From Sanderia malayensis (taxonomy: Eukaryota; Cnidaria; Scyphozoa; Semaeostomeae; Pelagiidae): a DNA stretch of 64,000 bases. Below the pieces are notes generated by a model that did no database searches, had not been told where the DNA came from, and was given only the letters and a program-made list of their open reading frames with translations. A program made the position numbers and the translations under genes. This document shows positions 54,301 through 64,000 of this stretch, piece after piece. Numbering within the stretch: position 1 is the first letter of the stretch; each line of letters opens with the position of its first letter. Location: the NCBI GenBank assembly GCA_013076295.1, contig RQOL01000466.1, forward strand, positions 4,135,080-4,199,079, given 5' to 3'.

Positions 54301-57300
54301 CTAATACTAACCCTAACCCTAACCGATACACCATACACTGTCAGTGGCATTGCGTCATGTATACTCCTGCGCAGTAACCTGTATATGACACTGCGCATAC
54401 ACACCCACCTTCAGGACATTTAAATTACAATTTAATCAAAATACAAAGTAGATGCTCTCATCAGGTTTTGAACCAGTGGTCTCGAGATTAGTGTGCAGGT
54501 AAGTTTCCGGTAGTCCACAGCACCGCTTCTTAGGAAAGGAGAATAGCATAAGGTCAAAGGAATCGACGCACCAGATACATAGTCATCCTTCACCCGTTGA
54601 TATTAGTCATCTACCGTTACGCTCTACATACATAAATTGCTAGATGCTTTAGTCTAGATTATTGGTTTCACATCACAGCAGCACTCTAACCTTTTAGGAT
54701 TATAAACCAGTTTAGGATTTATAAGCGCACTGATCCATAAGATCAGTGTTTATAAGCTATCACACTTTCACTCTGCGTGAATGGGTAATATTCACCGAAA
54801 ACCCCAATCGTCAGTCAAATTTTGAGGATGGTGTTGGTACTGTTGTTATGCGTTGATACGTTAATTGATAAACATTGATTCAAATTAACTCGACGTCGAT
54901 CTCAATGAAAACAATATCATCTTTTACTAAACACAAGGATGCCAATTACCTCATCATGATGCAATCTGTTGATCCTCTTTGAAAGAGCCTCTCTCCACTG
55001 CATGTTAACTCTCTGATTTGCGAATAACCCTCCTGGCCATAAATCACAAGCGAAACCTAGAAAAAAGTCAACAAACACTCTTCTTCATTATATGCATATA
55101 ATATATGCTCGATGTACAGGAGTACAGAGCAATAAAATGTGTCTGATGATTGCGAAAGCATGAATCTCCGAGTAACAGATAACTAAGTCTACTTTCTTTC
55201 TTCTATTCTATTATTGCTCTGTACTTCTGTACATCGAGCACTGTGATGCCAGTGTAGACAGTAAGAATCTATATATATATATATAGATATATACTCAACT
55301 TCATTAGTAAAAGCATAGCATAAAAAAGAAAAGACAGATTCTCCTTGACTCTGAGTTTTGTGCTAGAGAGCTCGTCAGACTGACTATAAAATGTCATACT
55401 CCGTTTCATTACATGTACTTATTTCTACTAAATGTAGACTTCTATTACACATATCGCTTTGCTCTCATTTTGATGAAGTAGTGATAACACTATCTGACAG
55501 GGAAACAAAGTGGGCGAAGCTTACTCTAGCAGATGTTCCAGCATATTTGCAGCAGCCAGTCTCTGTTATAACCAGATATCTACAGAAAAAATAAAGAGAG
55601 TTGTAGACAGAGCTCTAACTTTAGAATCGATAAACTTAAAAACATGAATTGAAAACTTGAATTGGCCCAATCAACCATTCAATCAATCTACTAATCGAGC
55701 TAATCAATTCCTGCAATCACTTAATCAATTGATTGAGTTATTCAAATAACTTAATGAATTGATCTCGCAAGTTAATCATTTCGCAATCAACCCCTTCAAT
55801 CAATAGACCAATCAGTAAATCAAAACAAAGTGGTTAGCATCCTACTTGAATGAATCAGCAGTGTGATTATCAGGAAGGTTAAAGATTCCCTTGTTCCTTG
55901 CTACAAGTCCTTCTTTCCTCCACACAATGCATATGTATAAAAGTGATAAAACACCCAATCCAATAGTCCATGAGACCAAGACCAAGACGATAAAACTATC
56001 TTCGTTGCTAAAAAGAAAATTCACAGCGTTTCATGTCAGATAAAAAAAAATTATCAAAGCATAGTCAGTGCAGTGAAAACAATTAAAGAATACAAGGCGT
56101 AGTGAAACATTAGACATACGTGAGCAGAGATGTATAGCTGGAGCAATTACTCACTTCAAAATGTTCAGAATACTTGTGATCTTTACCGAGCTGAAGATGT
56201 GCTCAATGTGGCCACCAAACGACGTGAGATGATTACACCTAAACTCAAAGAAGGTTGCATGTTAAGAACGTTGATTGAAATGTCCAGGTTATTGCAACAG
56301 GAACTATACATATAAATATATAAAGGGAACGAGAGAACGTTCAGAACAACAGTTTAAAGAGAAGAAACATAGGATGGGATGGCAGAAAAGAGCGACAACA
56401 GAAGAGCTATTGGAAATAGCACGCGTGGAGACCACTGAGAAATGAGATCAAGAGGAGACGATGGAAGTTTATTGGTCATGTTCTTCAAAAAGATAGCAAC
56501 AGTGCTGGGTGGCTATCCTGGGGAGAGCAGCTGCGGAGACGAACGGGTGGAGGAGTTTTCTGGAGGACTTGTGTGCCACTGGGCCCAAAGTGGATAGGTG
56601 AAGTTGATAATAAACATGGTTTAACAACGTGTATTGCTTTACCTGCAAATTAGTTCGCCTGCCTGAGAATCGTTGGCAGTTTTGCAGCCAGTACCACTCC
56701 AAATTTCCCTGCTTGAGTCCCAATACAGACAAGCTCCAGTGTAAATAGTCATGTTGTACCGAAAAAAGGGCAGATTTGTTTTCTACAAAAGAGAGTATGA
56801 TTGGTATGAGTGCTGCGAACTGAAAGAGTGTTGATGTATACCTTACCCTGTCCAATGAGTTGGAAAAATGATAAACGTGAAAATGAACAGCATTTTCAGA
56901 CGTACTAAACTCACATCTGAAGTTTCCCTTCCAATAGGTTCAACATAGACTCCGACATAAACTTTTGATGCTTCTGAAAGACATAGCACGGTAAAGCAAT
57001 GACCATACACAAATGATAACTTCTATGAAAACTTCAAACAATAACATTGGTACGTAACATAATGTATACAAATGCTTGTAGCACTGGTAAACAGGTTAAT
57101 TCAGCAAAAAATAGGACAATTAGCAGTTGAAATAATAAGATGCTTACCTGGTAACGGTGAAAAACTAATCGATGCAATTTTATTCTGGAATTCGAAAGAT
57201 CTGTTAAAGGTAACCTTGGTCGGAGCTTCGTCAAACCTGAAAATAAAACAGATGGACAATTACTTCAAACAAGGATTTGATACACGAACATAATTGTTGT

Positions 57301-60300
57301 ACATATATCATCTGCTTCTTTCCACATTTAGTCCCATTCAATAGTGCATTTACCTCAGTACAGCCTGAAGCCTATAATTCTCACTGTTTTCTGCTGCACC
57401 AATCTCATGCAAACGAATGAAAATTGCTGACGAAAAGCCATTGGCACGTGTCACGTTGAAACCATGAGCATTCATCTGAAAGACCTTCACTACATGACTT
57501 TCATTTGCTGTCTGCAAAAACCAACCAAGTAGCAATCAATAATACATAAATGAATAAACTTGTGATAGACCTGATTAAATGGTGTATTGCCAAAGTCTTG
57601 GCAGCCTGACCAACAACATCCAAGCATCAGGGTAAATACATTCGGATTTATCAAGGCTGTTTCTGACACTGTATTAGGGTATGCATTACTTATCATGACA
57701 AGCCTTTGATATTTAATTGGGCAACGTTTCCACAACCATCCAAGAATCAGATCATCATAACGTTATCTGTCACTTTGCATAACGAAAACAAAAAATCGTT
57801 GGCAAGTACCTGCACACTTTTCAAAGGAAGCTTAATCGTTATTGGTTCGACAAGGTTGGCAACTCTGATGTCATGACCGGTTGAATTCTCAAACACCAAG
57901 CTTGCAACTTTACTGTCGATCTGCAATGAAGGCGAAAATATTAACATCAATCGAGTCAGGTGCAATGCATTCAGAGACCTTCATTGACAATGATGTTATA
58001 TGTAAAGGTGCATCAGGGCTATATCTTACCCTCTGTCCTCCACTTGTCCAACTAAAAGGACTCTCCTCATAAACACTCATGCGAGATCTGATTCCAGACG
58101 ATCGCTCGGCCAAATTTTGGGTTACACGCCGCAGTATTGTTGGCAGAGTAAACGAGCATCCAGCAAGACTGATGACCTTCTCAACACTTCCAGTGTGGTA
58201 CGATGTTTTTGTGGAAAGAATATCTGTTTCCAGTTTAAGTGAAGACAATGAATCTGAGATGCCATTGGTCTGACTTCTCTGCAATTACACAAAATACAGT
58301 GGTTAGAATACAGTCTGAAACACTTGAATTTAGTTAAAGAAGATGTGCGTGAAATTTTGAACTCTGAAGGCTGAAATACCCAGTTTAGCTTACCCTGAAA
58401 ACAAAATCATGAATACGTAGAGTTTCCAGTACAGTGGGCTTGAGGTACTCTTTATTCAATCCTCTTTTGCTTAGATGTCTACAAAATCAAACATTTAACA
58501 AAGATTATTGAAGAGTTATATACCGCATGCAGCAATTCCTATTCAAAGAGCAGCCAGCAGTAGGTTTGACTAAAGACGCAGAAAGATGCATTACAGTAAA
58601 ATGCAAAATGATATGCTCAAAACAGAGTCAGTAAATATCCAATTTAATACTAATAATTGAGTGAATACTTGCCGTGTTGCAGCTAATAAATTTGATATCA
58701 CTTCAAATACTTCAGTAAACAATCGCGTTGACAACGAGGCATGATTCATTCGTAAAACCCATCGATTAATTAAACTGTTGGACAACTGTACGGACCCCAA
58801 CGAAATCTAGACATGAATGTTTGCATTAGATAGCATCAAACAACAAAGCAACCCAGGCACAAAAATCCACGCATAAAAGGAGTCTGAAAAAAAATGAACG
58901 TATTCAATGAAATAAAGAAATGAGCAACTTTTAATGGGATACCTCGCGAGATATTTTGGTTGCATCTTTTATCAAGCCGATAACTTGCTGTGTGAGCTCC
59001 GGATCTTGTATGTCGAATGTCTTCAGGCTTGTCAGTATGCCTTCTCGTATTGCCACACGAGGCTGGAACATCGAACTTGCATACGTAACTGAAGGGAGCC
59101 TGAAAACAAACAAAGACAAGGCTAGTGTTCAACGTTTAAAGACCACCACCATCTGATTTCAATTATGCTACCGTAAGAGGCATATATATACAGGCATTTC
59201 GTAAGACTCGGGGCATTCCTGCATTTCATTCCTCACCCTATAAATGCTTACATGTGAAGCAATAATTGCAAGCTGTCGATCAGAATATGCCTCAATAACT
59301 TCACATGTGAGGAATAAAGGGTGTAAGCGATAAAGGACAGTATAGGATCAGACCTATTTAGAGAGCTTGTGTACGCTGATGCCAGGGTCATAGCTGAATT
59401 GATATCTGCGACATCTTCGTGTTGCTTCAGTAAGGAATCGTTGCTAAACGTTGCATTGTATCTATAAAAAAATCAAAGTATTCAAGAGTTAAATATTCAA
59501 AAGAATGTATTGATACATCTACTCTAGCCTTCAGGTTTTAGATTGCAAGTCGTTAGGCAAAATAAGGCTTAAAATACACTCCTACAGCGTTCAATGATCT
59601 ATTATCTCATTATATATAAATAGTAAATAATCTAAATAGCTCTAAAGAGACATTGGATATCAACAATAGTTTGCTTGAGGAATAGAGAAAAACTCAACTT
59701 ACAATCTCCTTTCCAACGAAGTTTGATTGTCTATGGGTAAAACCTGAACTTCGATGGGGCAAAGATTGGTTCTCACGCCTTCACCATCTTCTATGGTGAC
59801 TACCAGGGCAACTAAAATACAATCGAAAGAAAATTCAACAAATTTAATTCAAATATACAACACGAGAGCAATGATTATGCAATGTACAATTCTATATATT
59901 GACATAATTATAATAATCAGTGTTAATTAGTTGGGTATATTATAGTAGATATAATTTATCCATTACTTGTATAGTTGTTTGTTGGTTCTCCTGCAGGCAG
60001 AACAAAACTGAGTTTCGATTTATGGCCATTGTAAATATAGGAAAGCTGGTCCGTTGCTGTTCGTCTGAACTGAACGATTTGCTTCAGAGGATAATGCTAA
60101 AACAAAGATGATAATGAAAGTATAACACGATATAAAAATTTCAATAACATAAAGCATTTACATAGACAACCTTGCATTACAGTAACAACCCGCATTAATA
60201 CCAAAATATTTCTTGCAGCTTGACAAAGGTTCTTAGAAAATCGGGATTACTGGTTCTTAATAAAAATTTTGAAGAAAACAAATTTATAAGAAGGTTCCCA

Positions 60301-63300
60301 GTTTCTTTTAGGACATTTCCAGTTTTCAAGGAACCAGGTCAAACTGGTTCTTATTTATGTGGTTACCTTTTTAGCAAAATCAGCCCTCAGGTTCTCATTT
60401 GCACGTTATTACTGCAGACACTTCCCATTGCCAGGAGATAAAACTAAAACATTCCATACACTATTCTGATAAATAAAATAATAAATATCATGCGGACCTC
60501 ATACCTTGTCTTTCCAATGTGTACATCTCAGAGAAAAGCCTGTATGAAGTTCATATCCAAACTTCGGATAAACCACACATGAACCGAGAAATGGCCCGGT
60601 ATTGGTTGTAAAAAAATTCTTTGTCTGACCAGCAAGTCTCTTTTCGGATCCGGTCTTCCAAAAAGCTGTCAATTGGACCATGTAGAGCTGTCCGGGAACT
60701 AATGTGTCTTTTTTTATTTTGAAATTTTTCGATGTGAAACCGGATTGTGTCTGTTGCTTTTTTATTTTAGCCGGATGCATAACTTGCCGGAAGGTCGTTA
60801 GTTTTTCCTTGAGGTACTTGTCCATTTTCTGTGTTTTTTCATCACTTCCACCACCACTAACGTCTGTTTGATTCTTGTTCTTCGCACCTTCACCAAACTT
60901 GTCTTCATTGCCCGAGCAACCACTACCGGTTCCAAAACTACCGGATCCAGTCTGAAAACCTCGTCCTAAACCGGTTCCATAATCACATCCACTGCCGGAG
61001 CCTATTACACCCGGTGAAACTATCCCTGAACCTGTACCAGCTCCAAATCCGGAAAACGCAGCGAAACCCCGCGGACCACTCGATGCTGAACCGGTACTGG
61101 TTGAAGTTGAATCCGAGCCCCCTTCACCAGTAATCCCAGTGACAAAACCTGTTTCCGTTTCATTAGATGACAAAGCAGATGCATTAGTTACTTGCAAATC
61201 CAAAGGCGGTGGGGCATCCTCTTGAATGCTTCTACGAAGGCGCATATTAATCTCTGTGTTCTCATCGATAAGGAATTCTTCAACAATGCCACCCAAATCA
61301 TCTTTATTTTCATGTAAATCTGGCTGGAAAAGTTGTTTATCACCCACACTTATTTCATTCGAGCCTTCCTTTCCAGTTTCATCATCTAAAGCATCATCAA
61401 TGAACAAGCTGCGTCTCTTTCTCCCACTTCTACGCGCAGTATTATTTGACGTTGGAAAAAGCAAATCTGTGAAGTTCTTTCTCCATTTTGCAAGCTCCTC
61501 CGCGCATATAATCCTTCGGCTGTCGCTCGCAACGCCTGTCGATTCGCCTCCACCTTCAGTAACCGGCAAAATCGTAGTGGTAACGTGCGTGGTCCTGGGA
61601 ATAATTGACGACGTAATGTTCGTGATTGTCGTGGATGTCGTGTTCGTGTGATTGGCATTGTGACCCTCGTGCCACGCCGAACCATCTGCTCCTATACACT
61701 GACCAAAGTATCGAAAGAAAACTTTGTTCACGGTGACAAAGAATACCTCCCACTTGAAGTGCACGTTGGGGTCAGAGTGCCTGGATTCGGCGCTCAAACT
61801 GATCATCTTGTGCGAATTCACGTCACTTTTATGGCAATCGCGACATTCCACATTCAAACTGCAAAACAATAACAAAACAATAATAAATACAATGACCTGT
61901 ATCTTTTTAACGTATGAGCCATGACACTGTCTTTTTTGGCCTATGATTTATGATTTCATCTTTGTTATCTGTTATCTATATCACTGCCTTTGTTAACCTC
62001 ATCTATCCTTTGACCATGTCTTTTAACTTTTTGGAACAGGGTGTACGTTAAACAAAAGATTCATATTAAAATGGGACAACAAAGAAGACCCTATACTTAT
62101 TTCAACATCCCAGCTATCGTACTCAAAAAATTATGTAGTAGTTTATCAGTCACACAATCTAGCTACTGATGAAGTAATATAACCTCCTTACTCGTATATG
62201 GAACCATTTTCTACAACCAGAAACTGTACGGCGGAAGCTTCGCTTAAACCATTCTTCGACACAGTAACAGTGAATGCAAAAGTGTTGGCTGTGCTGATCA
62301 GGATCCTTGGAAGAAATTCTATGACCGGATTCGTCCAGTTGAATCCGGTTGTTGCGTTTGGCTTGAAACAAGAACCATACTCTGCTAACCCAATGCTTCG
62401 ACAAGCCCAATGAAACCTGCGGTAAAAGCAATTGGTTACCATTATCATCAATAGTAGTGATACTTTAGACAGATCTGGTTGGGTACAATTGAAGGCCAAT
62501 TTATCACTGTCTAAGCCTTTATAAGGCAATTTTATAGTTTGATATTGCATTGGGTGCAAGTTGCTAGAGCAGCTCTAATGATGTCTATGCTGCTTCTTAT
62601 ATTGGCAAGCTGTAATGGATTTATTTCTGCATCTATTCATATACCACAAATAATAATAGTAGTAGTTGTTGTAGTAGTAGTGGTGGTGGTGGTGGTGGTA
62701 GTGGTAGTAACAGTAGTGATGGTAGTAGTAGTAGTAGTTGTTGTTGTTGTTATAGTAATAGAAGCTGTTGTTGTTATAGTAGCAGTCGTTGTTGTTGTTG
62801 TTTTTGTTATAGTAGTAGTAGCAGTAGTAGCAATAGCAATGGTAGTAGTACTAGTAGCTTTTATTGTTAGCAATAGTAGTGGTAGCAGTAGTGCATAGTA
62901 GTGCAGAAGAAATAACACAGTTAGTCCCACCTTTAAGAAACTCATAGTAGTGGCAGAAGTAAAGTAAAGCAGTAAAGTGCCACAACAAAAACTCACCTGA
63001 TACTGCTGAAGTCATTTGAGTCAGGATCGTGCGAGTCTGTTGCATCAAGAGTAATATTCTCGTGATTTCTTCTGCCGATTTTCCTCTCGCTCCCTCCTTT
63101 AATGCTAGCAACAAGCCCAGTCGATACAATATTGATAATCTTTTTCACTTCAGAGTAAACGATTGTGCGTTTGATTTCAACCTGAAGTATACAAAATAGC
63201 GTGAATACTTTTATGTCGAATAAGAAAGCTAGGAATGCCTCTGCTTTAACTTGAAAGGATAGATAAACAATACACACCCTGAGAACAAATTCGTATTTTC

Positions 63301-63987
63301 CATATGCTAAAGAGAAAGAAGGTATAATCAAAGTTCGCTGACGGAAGGTGGAGACCTTCACTCCAATATTTTTGTGACTTTTCTCAACTCTCTGGCCATT
63401 GGATACTTGAAAAACCTACAATATAAAGTGGTCAAAGCATGACAGAGGCAAAAGCATAGCCATTATCACTCTTCACTATAAACTCGTAGACTCCCAATCA
63501 GAAGCCATCTTCAGACTTCACTCGTGATACTTCTTGTATCGTAAAAAAGATTACTTGTAATCTCTCACCTTCCAACGATATATCGCCTTCCTGGATGCAG
63601 AACAGTTTACAGCAACATCCACCTCGACTCTGATGTTTGAGGAAAACGCAATATCCTAAAAGACATACAAATCTACTTAAATACGACACATACAATAAGA
63701 TAAGGTGATGCGAAAGAGGGAATGTTATACCTGGTATTAAACTGCAACAATAGCCGTCATGCTAAAGGGATAGTTTGATTTCGATCAAGAAGGGATAGAA
63801 AAACATACAGTCAATTCTTGAGGCTAGGAATGCGGTATTGAAAGTTTAACTGACCTGTTCATAGGATCCGGTGGTGAGGGAAACACGTGGAGCAGTACAA
63901 TCAAAGCCAACGACAAATATATTACGCGAAGTCTGTTCTTGACTGACGCGATTTGTTGCAATCACAGTAAAGGTGTAGTTGCCTGAT
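44326..63987 (-). CDS. PKD1-like: Polycystin-1-type receptor/channel protein, 3' part (partial at right edge)
   Basis: Large membrane protein of the polycystin-1 family, which couples an adhesion/autoproteolysis ectodomain to a TRP-like channel. 47 exons, all phases consistent, 2562 residues in the window, stop TGA at 44328-44326. Exon right ends from the 5' side: 63987, 63655, 63415, 63181, 62416, 61858, 60096, 59811, 59461, 59099, 58806, 58478, 58269, 57920, 57511, 57236, 56973, 56782, 56238, 56007, 55579, 55056, 53451, 53002, 52857, 52637, 52327, 52084, 51856, 51668, 51389, 50954, 50626, 50392, 50174, 49769, 49315, 48988, 48700, 48463, 48257, 47954, 47680, 47256, 46678, 46206, 45399. Order: PKD-like strand (SGNYTFTVIATNRVS), REJ module, GAIN with GPS (CLYWDSSREIWSGTGC, CNHLTSFGG), TM1, PLAT, further TMs, TOP/channel region, 340-residue Ser-rich tail. 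An upstream N-terminus (LRR, more PKD repeats) would be off the right edge. Confidence 0.93.
45482..45873. mobile_element. 392-bp TA-flanked MITE (GTTTCTTA family), copy 2
   Basis: Ends CACCCATTTTTTTATAAG / CTTGTAAAAAATGGGTG flanked by TA on both sides, with repeated internal GTTTCTTA motifs. It shares the TTTTTTATAAGAAAC core with the element at 35218-35544. Located in the intron between the last two polycystin-like exons. Confidence 0.78.
46816..46995. repeat. Simple tandem repeats (CAAGAATCA; ACTCATTCACTTACTT)
   Basis: About 60 bp of imperfect CAAGAATCA-type units is followed by about 120 bp of ACTCATT/CACTTACTT units. Intronic, in the polycystin-like gene. Confidence 0.7.
47038..49769 (-). 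other. Polycystin TOP/channel region exons
   Basis: Exons 49659-49769, 49076-49315, 48938-48988, 48578-48700, 48343-48463, 48156-48257, 47805-47954, 47546-47680, 47038-47256. The extracellular TOP (polycystin) domain is recognisable by FWNWTESTLLDVL, CTFGPARLSREQGYKG, NEWINNATKHVHIDISYYHP and the VQLGVKVPPYG stretch. It is followed by the six-helix channel-like block (VLFLLCILISLRKEF, SLIIACLFGVALHIYGSVV, LLTFAYASALFAVVLRTIKLL, VAAVIIIACLTHTGRILLGS). The pore region lacks a clear selectivity motif, as in other PKD1-type members. Confidence 0.85.
49802..50022. repeat. 22-bp tandem repeat, 10 copies
   Basis: Ten head-to-tail units of AAAACTGATCAATCATAGAT plus two bases, with one- to three-base differences. 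Each unit contains the palindrome TGATCA. Intronic in the polycystin-like gene. Confidence 0.9.
53605..54420. repeat. Telomere-motif satellite inside a PLAT intron
   Basis: Six composite units of about 119-143 bp. Each joins a run of TAACCC hexamers (3-9, partly degenerate) to a ~95-bp non-telomeric segment (CATTACGTCATGTATACTCC, TGCGCAGTAACCTATATA, CACACCCACCTTTACGGCCT). The later four units are nearly identical. Read on the gene strand the hexamer is TTAGGG, the animal telomere repeat. Located between exons 53332-53451 and 54950-55056. Confidence 0.93.
54441..54530 (-). other. Possible tRNA-derived SINE fragment
   Basis: Read on the - strand, the segment has a B-box-like GGTTCAAAACC followed by TGATGAGAGCATCTACTTTG, a layout of tRNA-related SINEs. 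The upstream A-box is poor and the T-stem does not pair, so not a functional tRNA. It adjoins the telomere satellite. Confidence 0.35.
56155..56782 (-). other. GPS autoproteolysis motif exons
   Basis: Exons 56643-56782 and 56155-56238. CLYWDSSREIWSGTGCKTAN and ICRCNHLTSFGG show the four Cys and two Trp of a GPS. The scissile position before a Thr/Ser is HL|TS. Cleavage would release the PKD/REJ ectodomain, held non-covalently to TM1 (exon 55846-56007, FIVLVLVSWTIGLGVLSLLY). Confidence 0.9.
60205..60430. repeat. Degenerate GGTTCTTA-motif repeat
   Basis: About 220 bp with several GGTTCTTA / AAGAACC motifs, some inverted (TTTATAAGAAGGTTCCC, ACTGGTTCTTATTTATG). Possibly a decayed relative of the TTTTTTATAAGAAAC MITEs. 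Intronic. Confidence 0.35.
60505..61858 (-). other. REJ-module exon with ~310-residue Gly/Ser-rich insertion
   Basis: A 1354-nt exon encodes both ends of a REJ unit: RHSDPNVHFKWEVFF at the start, and VPGQLYMVQLTAFWKTGSEK and CVVYPKFGYELHTGFSLRC at the end. Between them lies a low-complexity block: His/Asn/Thr-rich (NANHTNTTSTTI), acidic, then Gly/Ser-rich (GSGSGCDYGTGLGRGFQTGS). REJ modules normally lack this block. Neighbouring exons continue the module without frame change. Confidence 0.85.
62650..62900. repeat. GTA/GTT/GTG trinucleotide microsatellite
   Basis: About 250 bp of interrupted GTA, GTT and GTG triplets in the intron between exons 62192-62416 and 62997-63181. It gives open poly-Val or poly-Thr frames on either strand that are not genes. 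Confidence 0.95.
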
Positions 63988-64000
63988 CTAGAAATATGTC

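Larger units (their letters stand above)
52957..55579 (-). other. PLAT/LH2 domain exons of the polycystin-like gene
   Basis: Exons 55525-55579, 54950-55056, 53332-53451 and 52957-53002 give a complete PLAT: YLVITETGCCKYAGTSAR, VSLVIYGQEG, LFQRGSTDCIMM, LGEIRKIRLWHDNGGRSPSW, WYFHFNDWLAIGEHSR. The 55-nt exon at 55525-55579 is too short for routine ORF detection but restores frame between TM1 and the next exon (phase 2 in, phase 0 out). PLAT binds lipid or protein partners at the inner membrane face. Confidence 0.9.

Noticed and set aside
53811..54404. ORFs with Arg/Val repeats (RVRVRVRIRV) on the - strand
   Set aside because: They are translations of TTAGGG-type hexamers in the satellite, not proteins.
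55237..55263. Segment reading ILTVYTGIT on the - strand, resembling the first PLAT strand
   Set aside because: It lies in a hairpin-rich, TA-microsatellite stretch, has no good donor and the wrong phase. The exon at 55525-55579 supplies the missing strand with correct phases.
57490..57735. 81-residue - strand ORF (MWKRCPIKYQ...) between two polycystin-like exons
   Set aside because: Exons 57810-57920 and 57354-57511 join directly in phase 0 and continue the GAIN-type sequence, so this stretch is intron.
62539..62996. Poly-Val (+) and poly-Thr (-) ORFs of 119 residues
   Set aside because: Produced by the GTA/GTT microsatellite; no gene context.

Overview
The window is animal nuclear DNA: AT-rich, intron-dense, with GT-AG introns and many small inverted-repeat transposons. 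Five genes are readable, and in the multi-exon ones the exon phases join without conflict. The gene set (BRCA1-like, SMAD-type MH1, SMARCD/BAF60, polycystin-1), TTAGGG-type repeats and the 'CGTATTTCCTCGA' MITE suggest an early-branching or marine invertebrate metazoan such as a sponge or cnidarian. The sequence alone does not fix the phylum.

Layout: (1) 1-~9.3 kb, + strand: 3' part of a BRCA1-like gene. A giant exon (at least 4.79 kb), a second long exon with internal repeats and eight short exons end in tandem BRCT domains. The RING end lies left of the window. (2) 10.2-10.8 kb, - strand: a small single-exon ankyrin-repeat protein. (3) 11.5-14.6 kb, + strand: complete mitochondrial Mn superoxide dismutase in five exons. 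(4) 14.6-20.4 kb: no recognisable gene. (5) 20.5-32.4 kb, + strand: the most unusual locus. Two SMAD4-type MH1 DNA-binding domains are followed, through phase-compatible exons, by an extended PHD plus PHD-finger cluster resembling the N-terminus of KMT2C/D (MLL3/4). No MH2 and no SET domain is visible. (6) 32.4-38.3 kb: repeat-rich; it holds a large inverted duplication, one arm of which carries a Harbinger-like foldback insertion with its empty site in the other arm. (7) 38.3-43.6 kb, - strand: complete SMARCD (BAF60) gene in 17 exons. (8) 44.3-64 kb, - strand: 3' part of a polycystin-1-type gene, 47 exons, 2562 residues in the window (PKD, REJ, GAIN/GPS, PLAT, TOP/channel, cytoplasmic tail). 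A telomere-repeat satellite lies in a PLAT intron.

Three neighbours act in chromatin or DNA repair (BRCA1-like, MH1-PHD, SMARCD), but nothing here shows they are functionally linked; the genes are unrelated by strand and spacing. The headline observation is the MH1-MH1-ePHD-PHD gene model. It combines TGF-beta-type DNA-binding modules with COMPASS-type histone readers and should be tested with transcripts.
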